Numbered from the stretch's first letter, positions 28,832 through 38,123 are shown. The stretch is DNA of 64,000 bases from DASUPK01 sp963695675 (GCA_963695675.1 CAVOGY010000007.1:558001-622000); one strand, 5' to 3'. The notes: generated from the letters alone by a model not told the origin. Made by a program: numbers and translations.

Positions 28832-30099
28832 GGGCGCTCGCCCTGCTGCCAGGCGAGGGCAGCGCCGATCCGGTCGATCACCGGCGGGTGGGTGCCGAAC
28901 AGAAACGTGAAGACGCCGGGCGGGTCAGGATCGGAGAGGTTGCGGTCGGCGAGCTGCTGCTGCAGCTCGATCATGCCCTTGGGGTCGTCGGTGAGCTCGA
29001 GGGAGAAGGTGTCGGCCCTCGCCTCGACCCCGCGGGAGAGCTGGTTGCCCGCGACCCCGATCACGAAGGAGGTCGCCGCGATCGCGAGCGCCAGCGCCGG
29101 CAGGTAGGCGGGCTGGCCGGGCTGTGCGCCCCGCCGCCCGGCGATCGCGCGGGCGGTCCCCGAGACGAAGATCAGCGCCAGCGGCGTCACGATGGCGACG
29201 AACAGCAGCCCTCGCTGGATGTCGTTGCCGTGCACGTGCCCAAGCTCGTGGGCGACGACCGCGCGGCGCTCGCCGCGGTTGAGGTCGTTGAGGAGCGTGT
29301 CGTAGAGGACCACGCGCTTGGAGGAGCCGAGGCCGTTGACGTAGGCATTGATTGCGGTGGTGCGCCGGCTCGCGTCCACGCGGTAGACCTGCCCTACGTC
29401 GACGCCGGCCTTGCCGGCGAGCTCGAGGACGTCGCTGCGGGCCTGCCCGGCGGGCAGCGGCTCGAACTTGTTGAAGAGCGGCGCCAGGACCACCGGCGCG
29501 ACCCAGGTGAAGAGCGCGGCGCCGGCCACCACCGCCACGCTGCCCGGGATCCACCAGCGACTGCCGAAGCGCCTGATCAGGGCGAGGGCGAGGGTCCCGA
29601 CGAGCCCGGCAAGGACTGCCCCGATCGCCGTCGCCTTGCCCCAGTCGCTCAGCCAGCTTCCCAGTGACTGCGTGGAGAGGCCGACGTCCACCGAGCGCTC
29701 GTGCGCGGCGATCCCGAAGGGGATCGTGATCACCGCGACCACCACCGAGAGGCCCGCAGCCGCCGCCGCTCCGCCGAGAACCGGCCGAGCTCCCAGTCGC
29801 TCGAGCGCCCTGCGAGTCACCGCTGGCCGGCCCGTAGCGAGCAGGACGAGCACCGCGCCCTCCGCGATCAGGCTCCCCACCAGGATCAGGCGCTGCCCAG
29901 AGGCGTAATCGCGCGCCTTGGTGAGCTCCTCACCTGAGAAGTAAGAGTGCTCGTCGGCGTGCACCGGCCGCTCGATGTCCCGCGGTCGCAGCAGCCAGGC
30001 CGCAGTCTCCGCCACGACCACCGCCGCGACGGCGGTGGCGCCGAGGCGCACCCACATCGGGGTTGTCCTGCGGCGGCCGACGAGCTTGGGGGCGGGCAC
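28828..30099 (-). CDS. M48-family membrane metalloprotease (CAAX protease/Ste24-like)
   Basis: 423 residues from GTG 30099. Several membrane helices precede the zinc motif AVVAHELGHVHGNDI; a further Glu ligand is in the GVEARADTFSLELTDD segment. YRVDASRRTTAINAYVNGLG matches M48 peptidases of the Ste24 type. The active site faces the cytosol or the membrane interior in this family, which trims or degrades membrane proteins. The GTG is preceded by TATCGT at six bases, and the longer upstream frame has no support. Confidence 0.9.
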   Translation of the reverse strand: MPAPKLVGRRRTTPMWVRLGATAVAAVVVAETAAWLLRPRDIERPVHADEHSYFSGEELTKARDYASGQRLILVGSLIAEGAVLVLLATGRPAVTRRALERLGARPVLGGAAAAAGLSVVVAVITIPFGIAAHERSVDVGLSTQSLGSWLSDWGKATAIGAVLAGLVGTLALALIRRFGSRWWIPGSVAVVAGAALFTWVAPVVLAPLFNKFEPLPAGQARSDVLELAGKAGVDVGQVYRVDASRRTTAINAYVNGLGSSKRVVLYDTLLNDLNRGERRAVVAHELGHVHGNDIQRGLLFVAIVTPLALIFVSGTARAIAGRRGAQPGQPAYLPALALAIAATSFVIGVAGNQLSRGVEARADTFSLELTDDPKGMIELQQQLADRNLSDPDPPGVFTFLFGTHPPVIDRIGAALAWQQGERP

Positions 30100-30105
30100 C
30101 TCCCT

Positions 30106-30111
30106 ACGATA
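30106..30111 (-). promoter_or_regulatory. Leaderless-type -10 box TATCGT
   Basis: On the minus strand TATCGT is followed by AGGGAG and then GTG 30099. AGGGAG touches the start codon and is too close to act as a ribosome binding site, so the leaderless reading is preferred. Confidence 0.45.
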
Positions 30112-30158
30112 AACGGCTCCCTCAGGCCCCAACTCGGCTCCCGCCGCCTCCAATCCCC

Positions 30159-30896
30159 GTGCGCGTCGCCATCCTCACCGACATCCACAGCAACCTGCCG
30201 GCGCTCGAGGCCGTGCTCGCGTCGATCGACGAGGCCGCCATCGAGCGCCGCTGGTGTCTCGGCGACGTCGTCGGATACGGCGCACAGCCCGACGAGTGCA
30301 CCAAGCTGGTCTCCGACCATTGCGAGCTCAGCCTCGTCGGTAACCACGATCTCGCCGTGATCGGCGAGATCGGCACCGACGTCTTCTCAGCCTCCGCCGC
30401 CGCCGCGGTCGAGTGGACCCGGGCGAACTCGGACCCCTCGACAATCGACTACCTCAAGGTGCTCCAACCGAAGAACACCGAGCACGAGGTCGGCCTCTAC
30501 CACGCCTCGCCGCGCGATCCGATATGGGAATACGTGCTGGCGGTCGATCAGGCCCGCGAGTGCATGGAGCAGCAGTCGGCGCGCGTCAGCCTGATCGGGC
30601 ATTCCCACGTCGCGCTCTGGTTCTCGGACGGCAGCGGGCACCCGGGCGGGGATGGCGGAGGGCAGGCTGAGGACGGCAAGGAGATCGACCTCACCGAGCA
30701 GCGCTGGCTGCTCAATCCGGGCAGTGTCGGCCAGCCGCGCGACGGCGACCCGCGCGGCGCCTGGCTGGAGCTCGACACCGAGGCATGGACCGCGACCTAT
30801 CACCGCGTCTCCTACGACATCGACGGAGCGGCGGAGGCGATTCGGGAGGCTGGGCTCCCCGAGTTGCTCGCCGATCGCCTCTATGTGGGCCAGTGA
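30159..30896 (+). CDS. Calcineurin-like metallophosphoesterase
   Basis: 245 residues starting RVAILTDIHSNLPALEAVLA. The metal-binding motifs are complete: DIHSN, GDVVGYGAQPDE, GNHDLAV, a later His (LYHASPRDP) and GHSHVAL. LLNPGSVGQPRDGDPRGAWL near the end is typical of YfcE/MJ0936-like phosphodiesterases. It is cytosolic, with a phosphoester substrate not further defined. GTG 30159 is directly at the first strand; longer starts run into the divergent protease promoter. Confidence 0.88.
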   Translation: MRVAILTDIHSNLPALEAVLASIDEAAIERRWCLGDVVGYGAQPDECTKLVSDHCELSLVGNHDLAVIGEIGTDVFSASAAAAVEWTRANSDPSTIDYLKVLQPKNTEHEVGLYHASPRDPIWEYVLAVDQARECMEQQSARVSLIGHSHVALWFSDGSGHPGGDGGGQAEDGKEIDLTEQRWLLNPGSVGQPRDGDPRGAWLELDTEAWTATYHRVSYDIDGAAEAIREAGLPELLADRLYVGQ

Positions 30897-30990
30897 TGTC
30901 GCCCGATCGGATGACACCGAGCGGTCAGAGGGGCCGGAGGGCCGATCTGGGCCATCCGCAGACCCGGGTGGCCCCCATCAACCCTCTAGC

Positions 30991-30996
30991 TAGTAT
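30991..30996 (+). promoter_or_regulatory. Leaderless-type -10 box TAGTAT
   Basis: TAGTAT, seven bases, then ATG 31004. It starts the lipoprotein-kinase transcript. Confidence 0.55.
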
Positions 30997-31003
30997 CGCC
31001 GCG

Positions 31004-31516
31004 ATGCCGAAGATGCTCCGGCCGATACTGCTTGCCTTGATACTGGCCGCCGCCTCCGCCGGCGCGATCGGCTGCGGCGGGAACGGCGGCCCCGACCCAT
31101 CGCTGTCCGCCCAGGAGGCCGCCGTCCTCACGTCCAAGATCGACGAGATCAACGCGAATGTCGACGTGGGGAGCTGCCTGGTAGCCGCCGACAAGACCGA
31201 CGACCTGATCGCCGACATCAACAACCTGCCCTCGAGCGTGAACTCGGACGTCAAGCAGGCTCTCGACAACGGCGCCAACAATCTGAAGCTCCTGCTCACG
31301 AACCCCGACAAGTGCCAGGGCCGGGCGACTACGACGACAGAGACGACGACCAGCACGCCGTCGACCACCGAGTCCACGACGACGACGCGCACCCGGCCGA
31401 GCACGACGACGACGACCCGCACACAGACCCAGCCGACGACGACGACGACGCAGACCCAGACGACGCCCACCACCACGCCGGGTGCCTCGGGCGGGATCGG
31501 GCCAGGAGGACTATGA
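31004..31516 (+). CDS. Lipoprotein with Thr-rich tail, co-transcribed with a Ser/Thr kinase
   Basis: 170 residues. A lipoprotein signal (PILLALILAAASAGAIGCGG) is followed by a small helical domain (residues 35-105: LSAQEAAVLTSKIDEINANV, SCLVAADKTDDLIADINNLP) and then 60 residues of mostly Thr with Ser, Pro and Gln. Such Thr-rich tails are often glycosylated, or reach through the wall. The stop overlaps the kinase start by four bases (ATGA), so a sensor or ligand partner for the kinase is a reasonable inference. Two cysteines in the small domain may pair. Confidence 0.75.
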   Translation: MPKMLRPILLALILAAASAGAIGCGGNGGPDPSLSAQEAAVLTSKIDEINANVDVGSCLVAADKTDDLIADINNLPSSVNSDVKQALDNGANNLKLLLTNPDKCQGRATTTTETTTSTPSTTESTTTTRTRPSTTTTTRTQTQPTTTTTQTQTTPTTTPGASGGIGPGGL

Positions 31517-32709
31517 GCCCGCTCAGCCCCAAGGGCGAGCTGATCTCGGATCGTTACCGGATCGAGGACCGCCTCGGCAGCGGCGGCATGTCATCCGTCT
31601 TCCGGGCGACCGACACGATCCTCGAGCGAACCGTAGCGGTGAAGGTCCTCGCCGAGCACCTCTCCGACGACGAGCGCTTCGTCGCGCGCTTCCGCCGCGA
31701 GGCGCTAGCGGTCGCCAAGCTCGTCCACCCCAACATCGTCCAGGTCTACGACACCGGGATCGATTCCGGGCGCCACTACATCGTCATGGAGTACGTGCGC
31801 GGCCGCTCGGGCGCCCAGCTCCTCCAAGCGGAGGGAAGCCTCGACCCCGAGACCGCGGTGGAGATCGGCGTCCAGGCCTGCGCGGGCCTCGACTACGCCC
31901 ACCGCCACGGGATCATCCACCGGGACGTCAAGCCGGGCAACCTGATGGTGATCGGCGGTCCCGCCGGCGGCGGCGATATGACCGTGAAGCTGGCCGACTT
32001 CGGCATCGCCCGCGCCAGCGAGCAGACCCGGATCACCCAGGTCGGCTCGGTCGTCGGCACGGCCGCATACCTGGCACCCGAGCAGGCCCGGGGCGAAGAG
32101 GCCGCCCCTGCCTCGGACGTCTACGCGCTCGGCGTCGTCCTCTACCAGTTCCTCGCCGGGCGGCTCCCCTACGAGGGGACCTCGCTGGCGGAGCTCGCGA
32201 TCCGCCAGCAGTCCGAGCAGCCTCTCCCGCCCAACTCGTACAACGAGGACGTGCCGGAGGCGGTGGGAGAAGCGGTTCTCGTCGCGCTCGAGTCCGATCC
32301 GTCGCGCAGGTTCGCCGCCGCCGGAGAGTTGGCCGATGCGCTGCGGCGAGGCCTGACCGGCGAGTCGCCGACCGGCACCGCGGCAACCCGCATCCTGGGC
32401 GGCGAGGCGCCGACCGCGGCCACCCGCCACATGCCCGGCACCCGGACCCAGCGGCGCCCGCAGAGACGGCCGGCGGCTCCGCGCCAGCCTCGCCCCGTGC
32501 CGCAGCCGCGCCGGCGGCGGGCGCCAGCAATCGCTCGAAACCTGCTGATCCTGATCTCGATCCTGCTGCTCGCCGCGGTGGTCGCCGCATTCGTCGCCCT
32601 CGCCTCGAGCGGAGGCGGAGGCAAAATCGATCTCGATCAGGTCGTCAAGCAGAACGTCAACGAGCAGATCGACGCGCTCAAGCGGGTCGTCGACGACAAC
32701 ACGAAGTAG
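31513..32709 (+). CDS. Transmembrane Ser/Thr protein kinase (Hanks type), no PASTA repeats
   Basis: 398 residues. Kinase domain (residues 14-275): glycine loop RLGSGGMSSVFRA, lysine in TVAVKVL, GIIHRDVKPGNLM, LADFGIAR, GTAAYLAPEQARG and ASDVYALGVVLYQFLAG. Next come a Thr/Arg/Pro-rich juxtamembrane linker (about 285-345), one membrane helix (LLILISILLLAAVVAAFVAL) and only about 30 residues outside. PknB-type PASTA repeats are therefore missing. Thr in the activation loop (QTRITQVGSVVG) is the likely autophosphorylation site. It is coupled to the Thr-rich lipoprotein, which may supply the extracellular sensing part. Confidence 0.92.
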   Translation: MSPLSPKGELISDRYRIEDRLGSGGMSSVFRATDTILERTVAVKVLAEHLSDDERFVARFRREALAVAKLVHPNIVQVYDTGIDSGRHYIVMEYVRGRSGAQLLQAEGSLDPETAVEIGVQACAGLDYAHRHGIIHRDVKPGNLMVIGGPAGGGDMTVKLADFGIARASEQTRITQVGSVVGTAAYLAPEQARGEEAAPASDVYALGVVLYQFLAGRLPYEGTSLAELAIRQQSEQPLPPNSYNEDVPEAVGEAVLVALESDPSRRFAAAGELADALRRGLTGESPTGTAATRILGGEAPTAATRHMPGTRTQRRPQRRPAAPRQPRPVPQPRRRRAPAIARNLLILISILLLAAVVAAFVALASSGGGGKIDLDQVVKQNVNEQIDALKRVVDDNTK

Positions 32710-32716
32710 CTCGCTC

Positions 32717-32851
32717 TCAGATCTTCCCCCTGCGCGGCAGGAGCAGCGACAACAGTGATCGGCGGCCACATTTCGGGCACTTCGAGATCGAGTGCTCGAG
32801 CGTGGCGCCGCAATGACGACAGGCGGGCTTCTGCCGCACGACTCCGTTCAC
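32717..32851 (-). CDS. Small zinc-ribbon protein
   Basis: 44 residues from GTG 32851: VNGVVRQKPACRHCGATLEH, SISKCPKCGRR and a short hydrophobic/basic end. Two CxxC knuckles form a zinc ribbon. The start is set by TAGACT seven bases upstream; ATG 32872 is a longer alternative. The 3' end is convergent with the kinase gene, 7 bases away. Role unknown. Confidence 0.65.
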   Translation of the reverse strand: MNGVVRQKPACRHCGATLEHSISKCPKCGRRSLLSLLLPRRGKI

Positions 32852-32874
32852 CGGACCGAGTCTAGGCGCCATCG

Positions 32875-33294
32875 CTACTCGCGCAAGCCGGCTGCTTCGA
32901 GCGCTTGTGAGCGATCTCGGTATGCGTGAACGGACATCGCCCGGCCGGCCCGAATGGTCCACACGTGGGTGGTCTCGAGCTCAAACGGAGCGCCGCTCGC
33001 CTTGCCCCGGCCGACGATTCGAGCGAAGACCACCACCTGGTCGCCGGCATCCAGAAAGCGCTCCGGCTCGAATTGCCACTCGGACCATGTCTCGCTGAGC
33101 ATGGCGACGAGCTGATCAACCCCGCCTCGACCGCGAAACACCGGCTCCCCCTCCGGATAGTCCCCTGGCAGACGGAACTCGAAGTCCTCGTCGAGGTGCT
33201 CGCGGAAGAGGCGATCGATCTGCTCGGAGGTCGTCTGCAGCAGATCCCCCTCGATGTACACGCGCCGGGCGAGCTCGACATTTTCCTCCGACAT
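32875..33294 (-). CDS. NTF2/SnoaL-like protein
   Basis: 139 residues from ATG 33294 (MSEENVELARRVYIEGDLLQ), full length for the family. The alpha-plus-beta cone is seen in IDRLFREHLDEDFEFRLPGD, GRGGVDQLVAMLSETWSEWQ and AGDQVVVFARIVGRGKASG, ending QALEAAGLRE. Members bind small hydrophobic ligands or act as isomerases/hydrolases; no catalytic set can be assigned here. It is the only intact copy of the family in the window and the reference for the fragments at 1261, 15000, 15428 and 41374. Confidence 0.82.
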   Translation of the reverse strand: MSEENVELARRVYIEGDLLQTTSEQIDRLFREHLDEDFEFRLPGDYPEGEPVFRGRGGVDQLVAMLSETWSEWQFEPERFLDAGDQVVVFARIVGRGKASGAPFELETTHVWTIRAGRAMSVHAYRDRSQALEAAGLRE

Positions 33295-33310
33295 CGGCCC
33301 CCCAGTATCC

Positions 33311-34510
33311 CTAGGCAACCCACGGGGTTGAGCCGTCTAGCACCGCGTCGGAGTAGTTCGCGAAGCGGCCGCCGCCGATCGCCTCGCGGGCGCCGGCGAT
33401 GAGCCGCTCCAGGTAGGTCAGGTTGTGGAGGGTGAGCAGGCGGGTGCCTGTGAGGTCCTTGTTGCGGGACAGGTAGTGGAGGTACGCGCGGCTGTGGCGC
33501 GTGCAGGCCTCGCAGGGACAGCCCTCCACGATCGGGGAATCGTCCTCGGCGTAGATCGATTTGGTCAGATCGATGCGGAAGCGGCCCCCCGGCACCGGAC
33601 TGAGCGCCGTACCGTGCCGTGCGAGCCGCGTCGGGATCGCGCAGTCGAACAGGTCGATACCCATCCCGATGCCGGCGAGCAGATCGTCGACCTCCCCGAT
33701 GCCGAGCAGGTGGCGCGGAGCCTCGTCGGGAAGGAGCGCCACCGTGAAGCCGAGGACCCCATGCATTTCCCCCTTCTCGCGCCCCAGCGTCCCGCCGATC
33801 GCGATCCCGTCGATTCGCGCCGCAGCGTTCCGCTCCGCCGAGTCCCGGCGCAGATCCTCGTGCACCCCGCCCTGCACGATCCCGAAGACCGCCTGCGTGA
33901 CGGGACCCTCGCGCTCATGCCAGTCCAGGCAGCGGTCGAGCCACCGGTGGGTGCGCTCGGTCGAGCGCGCCGTGTACTCGCGATCGGCGTGAAAGGGGGT
34001 GCACTCGTCGAAGGTCAGCGCGATGTCGGAGCCGAGCGCCTTCTGGATCCGCATCGACTCCTCGGGGCCAAGGAAGCGGTTCGAGCCGTCGAGCAGCGAC
34101 TGGAACGCCACACCCTCCTCGCTGATCTTCACCCTCGCCCCGCCGGCGACGCTCCCGCGGCGTCCCTTGATCTCGTCCGCCACGCCGCCGTGGGCGAGCG
34201 AGAAGACCTGGAAGCCGCCGGAGTCGGTGATGAGCGCCCTCTCCCATCCCATGAACCGGTGCAGGCCGCCGCGCGCCGCGATCTGCTCCTCGCCCGGCGA
34301 GAGGTGAAGGTGGAAGGTGTTGCCCAGCACCATCCCGTAGCCGAGCTCACCGACCTCGGCCGACGAGAGCCCTCGGACGCTGCCCTTGGTCGCCAAGGGG
34401 ACGAACGCCGGCGTAGTCACCTCCCCGTGGGCAACACGAATCAGGCCCGCGCGGGCACCGCCGTCACGGGACTGGACATCAAAGCTGAGCCTGGCCGGGT
34501 CCTGCCGCAT
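33311..34510 (-). CDS. tgt: tRNA-guanine transglycosylase
   Basis: 399 residues. Exchanges guanine 34 of GUN-anticodon tRNAs for a queuosine precursor. Motifs are TPAFVPLATKGSVRGL, MVLGNTFHLHLSPGEE, ITDSGGFQVFSLA (nucleophile region), LTFDECTPFHAD, VFGIVQGGVHEDLR, IAIGGTLGREK and the zinc-binding CPCEACTRHSRAYLHYL. Length is typical. A TACGCT box six bases before the ATG suggests a leaderless mRNA. Confidence 0.96.
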   Translation of the reverse strand: MRQDPARLSFDVQSRDGGARAGLIRVAHGEVTTPAFVPLATKGSVRGLSSAEVGELGYGMVLGNTFHLHLSPGEEQIAARGGLHRFMGWERALITDSGGFQVFSLAHGGVADEIKGRRGSVAGGARVKISEEGVAFQSLLDGSNRFLGPEESMRIQKALGSDIALTFDECTPFHADREYTARSTERTHRWLDRCLDWHEREGPVTQAVFGIVQGGVHEDLRRDSAERNAAARIDGIAIGGTLGREKGEMHGVLGFTVALLPDEAPRHLLGIGEVDDLLAGIGMGIDLFDCAIPTRLARHGTALSPVPGGRFRIDLTKSIYAEDDSPIVEGCPCEACTRHSRAYLHYLSRNKDLTGTRLLTLHNLTYLERLIAGAREAIGGGRFANYSDAVLDGSTPWVA

Positions 34511-34516
34511 CGGCCA

Positions 34517-34522
34517 AGCGTA
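34517..34522 (-). promoter_or_regulatory. Leaderless-type -10 box TACGCT of tgt
   Basis: On the minus strand TACGCT is followed by six bases (TGGCCG) and the tgt ATG at 34510. Confidence 0.5.
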
Positions 34523-34627
34523 GGCGGCGCGGGAGCCGCGCCGCCCGTGCGTTGGTCCTACCTCGTTACTTCTTCTCCTCGCCGCTTCCCTCGACCGTGC
34601 CCCTGCCGAGAACCGAACGGGCGAGGC

Positions 34628-36170
34628 TCACTTGCGCAGGGAATGCGCGGTCATCGCCTCGGGCTGCGGAATGCCGAGCAGGTCGAGCGCCGTCGGCGCG
34701 ACGTCTGCCAGGATGCCGCCCTCGCGCAGCTCGATCCCCTGGTCGGTGACGATCACCGGCACCAGGTTGGTCGAGTGCGCCGTGTTGGGCGAGCCGTCCG
34801 GCTCGAGCATCTGCTCGCAGTTCCCGTGATCGGCCGTGACGATCACCGCGCCGCCCTTCTCGTGCACGGCGGTGACGACCTCGCCGAGGCGGGCGTCGAC
34901 CTCCTCGACGGCGGCGACGCGCCGCCGGGATCACCCCGGTGTGACCGACCATGTCGGGGTTGGCGAAGTTGATGATCCCGAAGCGATAGTCGTCCTCCCG
35001 CCAGTGCTCGGTGAAGGCCCGCGCAGCGGCCGCGGCGCTCATCTGAGGCTTGTGGTCATAGGTGGGCACGTCGCGGGGCGAGTCGACGAGATAGCGCTCC
35101 TCCCCGCTCCACTCCTTCTCGCGGCCGCCGTTGAAGAAGTAGGTGACGTGCGCGTACTTCTCGGTCTCGGCGACGTGCAGCTGGCGCTCGCCCTCCTCCG
35201 CGATCACCTGGGCGAGCGTCGTCTCGGGCTCGCGCGGCGGGAAGGCGACCGGATAGGGCCAGCCGTGCTGGTACTCGGTCATCGTCGTCACCTCGAAGGG
35301 GCCGGCGCCGCCGCGGTCGAACTCGTCGAAGTCGGGCTCGCCCAGCGCCCTGGTCAGCTGGCGTGCGCGATCGGGCCGGAAGTTGATGAAGATGAACGGC
35401 TCGTCGGGGGCGGCGCCGTCGTAGTCGCCGATCACGACCGGCTCGATGAACTCGTCGGTGATGCCGCGCTCGTAGGACTCGCGGATCGCCTCGACGGCGG
35501 TCTCGGCCCGCGGGGCGCGGGCGTGGACGATCGTGTCGTAGGCGCGCTTCGTGCGGTCCCAGCGGCGATCGCGATCCATCCCCCAGTACCGCCCGCCGAC
35601 CGTGCCGATCCTGCCGATGTGACGCAGCCAGCGCTCGACCTCCTCGACGTAGGCAGCGCCGGCGGTTGGCGGTGTGTCCCTGCCGTCGGTGAGGGCGTGC
35701 AGCACCAGGTCGGAGACTCCCTCCTCCCCCGCCAGCTCGATCACGGCCTCGATGTGCTCCCAGCCCGAGTGGACGCCGCCGTCGGAGATCAGCCCGATCG
35801 CGTGCAGCCGCCCGCGGCGCGACTCGCGCGCCGAGCCGCAGGCGGCGCGCAGCGCCGGGTTCTCGAAGAAGCTGCCGTCGGCGATCGCGTCGTCGATCCG
35901 GGCCAGGTCCTGCTTGACGACCGCACCCGCGCCCAGGTTGAGGTGCCCGACCTCTGAGTTCCCCATCTGTCCGTCGGGGAGGCCCACGTCGCGGCCCGAG
36001 GTGGAGAGAGATGTGTGCGGGTAGGCGCCCCAGAGCTCGTCGAAGACCGGGGTGCTCGCCAGCGAGATCGCGTTGCCGGGGCCGTCCGGCGCGATCCCCC
36101 AGCCATCCAAGATCACCAGCGCCAGCGAGGGCACCGGGATGCCGCGGGGCCCGGCGGGGATCGGGCTCAT
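34628..36170 (-). CDS. gpmI: 2,3-bisphosphoglycerate-independent phosphoglycerate mutase, with a frameshift
   Basis: About 514 residues when joined. Converts 3-phosphoglycerate to 2-phosphoglycerate with two Mn ions. The first frame (36170 to about 34925) holds LVILDGWGIAPDGPGNA, GQMGNSEVGHLNLGAG (catalytic Ser), ISDGGVHSGWEH, TDGRDTPP, FINFRPDRARQLT and NFANPDMVGHTGVIPAA. The second frame (about 34920 to 34628) holds GAVIVTADHGNCEQML and NTAHSTNLVPVIV, needed for metal binding. The two join by a one-base change in GGCGGCGCGTCGCCGCC near 34920. The first frame alone runs on to 34566 as Arg/Gly-rich nonsense. The ATG overlaps the tpiA stop by one base; last gene of the glycolytic operon. Confidence 0.9.
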
Positions 36171-36925
36171 CAGACCGCAGCTTCGACGATCGCGGCGAAG
36201 TCGGCCGGGTCCAGGCTGGCGCCGCCCACCAGCGCGCCGTCGACGTCCGCCTGTGAGATCAGCTCGGAGGCGTTGTCGGGGTTGACCGAGCCACCGTAGA
36301 GGATCCGGATCGCGGCTCCCGCCTCCGCCGAGCGCTTCTCGATCAGGCCTCGGATCAGGGCGATCGCCTCCTCTGCCTGCTCTGGCGTCGCCGTGCGGCC
36401 GGTGCCGATCGCCCAGATCGGCTCGTACGCGATCACCACCTCACTTAGCCGCGCCACCGGCACGTCGGCGAGGTCGGCCTCGATCTGGCGGGTGAGAACG
36501 TCGTCGGTCTGACCCGAGTCGCGCTGGGACTCGTTCTCGCCGACGCAGAGGATCGGGTCGAGGCCCGCCCCCAGCGCGGCCGGGACCTTGCGGGCCAGCG
36601 CCTCGTCGGTCTCGCCGAAGTACTGCCGCCGCTCGGAGTGCCCGAGGATGACGCCGTCGACGCCCAGGTCGAGGAGCATCGGCGCCGAGATCTCGCCGGT
36701 GAAGGGCCCCTCATCCGCCTCGTGCATGTTCTGCGCGGCGACCCGCACCGGGCTCTGAAAGGTGTGCTCGACCGCGGTCTTCAGCGAGGTGAAGGGCGGG
36801 CAGACGACCACCTCCGGACCTGACTCGGAGACGCGGGGCAGGAACTCCGCGAGGAAGCGCTCCGTCTCCTCGGTCGTCTTGTGCATCTTCCAGTTGGCCG
36901 CGAGGATTGCGGTCCGCTCAGGCAT
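36170..36925 (-). CDS. tpiA: Triosephosphate isomerase
   Basis: 251 residues. Catalytic Lys in AANWKMHKT, His in ILGHSERRQYFGE, Glu in VIAYEPIWAIGTG with the flexible loop-6 after it, and ILYGGSVNPDNA binding phosphate. Interconverts dihydroxyacetone phosphate and glyceraldehyde-3-phosphate. It overlaps pgk by eight bases and gpmI by one, within gap-pgk-tpiA-gpmI. Confidence 0.98.
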   Translation of the reverse strand: MPERTAILAANWKMHKTTEETERFLAEFLPRVSESGPEVVVCPPFTSLKTAVEHTFQSPVRVAAQNMHEADEGPFTGEISAPMLLDLGVDGVILGHSERRQYFGETDEALARKVPAALGAGLDPILCVGENESQRDSGQTDDVLTRQIEADLADVPVARLSEVVIAYEPIWAIGTGRTATPEQAEEAIALIRGLIEKRSAEAGAAIRILYGGSVNPDNASELISQADVDGALVGGASLDPADFAAIVEAAV

Positions 36926-38123
36926 CTAGGAGCGCCTCCACTCCGGGGAGCTCTCGTCCCTCCATCAGCTCGAGCGACGCGCCCCCGCCGGTAGAGAGCC
37001 AGTCGACCGCCTCGGCGAGCCCAAACCGCTGCAAGGCTGCAACTGAATCGCCGCCGCCGACCACGGTGTGGCCCGGCGCCGCGGCGACCGCCTCGGCGAC
37101 AGCGCGTGTCCCCGAAGCGAAGGGCTCGAGCTCGAACGCGCCCATCGGACCGTTCCAGAAGACCGTGCCGGCCCGCGCGATCCGCTTGCCGAAATTGGCC
37201 GTGGTGTTGCTGCCGACGTCGAGGCCCATCCAGCCCTCGGGCACGTCAACACCGTTCAGCTCTCGCGTCTCCGTGCCGGCATCGAGCTCCCTCCCGACGA
37301 CCAGGTCCTCGGGGAGCTCGAGGATCGTCTCGCTGCCCTCCGCCTCCCCTAGCACCCGCTTGGCCGACTCGACGCCCTCCTCCTCCACCAGCGAGTTGCC
37401 GGTGTCCCGACCCTCGGCCTTGAAGAAGCTGAAGCACATCGCGCCGCCGATCAGGATCTCCTCGGCGAAGCCTAGGAACCGGTCGATGACCCCGAGCTTG
37501 TCCGTCACCTTGGCTCCACCGAGAACGACGACGAGCGGGCGCTCCGGGTCGTCGCGGACCCTGGTGAGCTCGACGACCTCACGCTCGAGCAGCAGCCCGG
37601 CGTAGCCGGGCAAATGATGTGCAACGCCCTCGGTGCTCGCGTGGGCGCGGTGCGCGGAGCCGAACGCGTCGTTGACGTAGACGTCGGCGAGGCCGGCAAG
37701 AGCCTCGGCCAGGCCCGGGTCGTTCTTCGTCTCACCGGGCTCGAAGCGGCTGTTCTCCAGCATCAGGACCTCGCCGGCGGCGAGGTCGGACGCCATCGCG
37801 CTCACCTCGTCGCCGACCACGGCGGGCGCCTGCTTCACGGGCGCGCCGAGCAGCTCACCGAGCCTCTCCCCCACCGGCGCCATCGAGAGCTCCGGGTCGA
37901 GCCCCTTCGGCCGGCCCAGGTGCGAGACCATCACCACGCTGGCGCCCCGGTCGCGCAGCAGCTCAAGGGTCGGCAGCGAGGCGCGGATCCGGGTGTCGTC
38001 GGTCACCACCCGGTTCTCGAGTGGCACGTTGAGGTCCGCGCGCAGCAGCACCCGGCGATCCTCTACCTCAGCATCTCTGACGCTCGCCTTCGTGAACGAG
38101 CGCGCGCCTATTGCTTCAGGCAC
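36918..38123 (-). CDS. pgk: Phosphoglycerate kinase
   Basis: 401 residues. N-domain substrate residues RVLLRADLNVPL, DTRIRASLPTLELL and SHLGRPKG, hinge and ADVYVNDAFGSAHRAHAS, C-domain nucleotide motifs VVVLGGAKVTDKLGV, TVFWNGPMGAFE and TVVGGGDSVAAL, and TGGGASLELMEG. Makes ATP from 1,3-bisphosphoglycerate. Overlaps gap by eight bases and tpiA by eight. Confidence 0.98.
   Translation of the reverse strand: MPEAIGARSFTKASVRDAEVEDRRVLLRADLNVPLENRVVTDDTRIRASLPTLELLRDRGASVVMVSHLGRPKGLDPELSMAPVGERLGELLGAPVKQAPAVVGDEVSAMASDLAAGEVLMLENSRFEPGETKNDPGLAEALAGLADVYVNDAFGSAHRAHASTEGVAHHLPGYAGLLLEREVVELTRVRDDPERPLVVVLGGAKVTDKLGVIDRFLGFAEEILIGGAMCFSFFKAEGRDTGNSLVEEEGVESAKRVLGEAEGSETILELPEDLVVGRELDAGTETRELNGVDVPEGWMGLDVGSNTTANFGKRIARAGTVFWNGPMGAFELEPFASGTRAVAEAVAAAPGHTVVGGGDSVAALQRFGLAEAVDWLSTGGGASLELMEGRELPGVEALLDA

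Noticed and set aside
28666..29667. A 333-codon + strand frame antisense to the M48 protease gene
   Set aside because: Composition is that of a GC-driven shadow, without family motifs; the antisense protease frame has the HExxH site and membrane helices.
31318..31490. Tandem ACGACGACG-like repeats, first suspected as a CRISPR or satellite array
   Set aside because: Units are irregular multiples of Thr codons within a continuous frame; they encode the Thr-rich stalk of the lipoprotein.
33425..34972. A 515-codon + strand frame across tgt and gpmI
   Set aside because: It is the antisense of two clearly recognised enzymes and has no start signal or domain.
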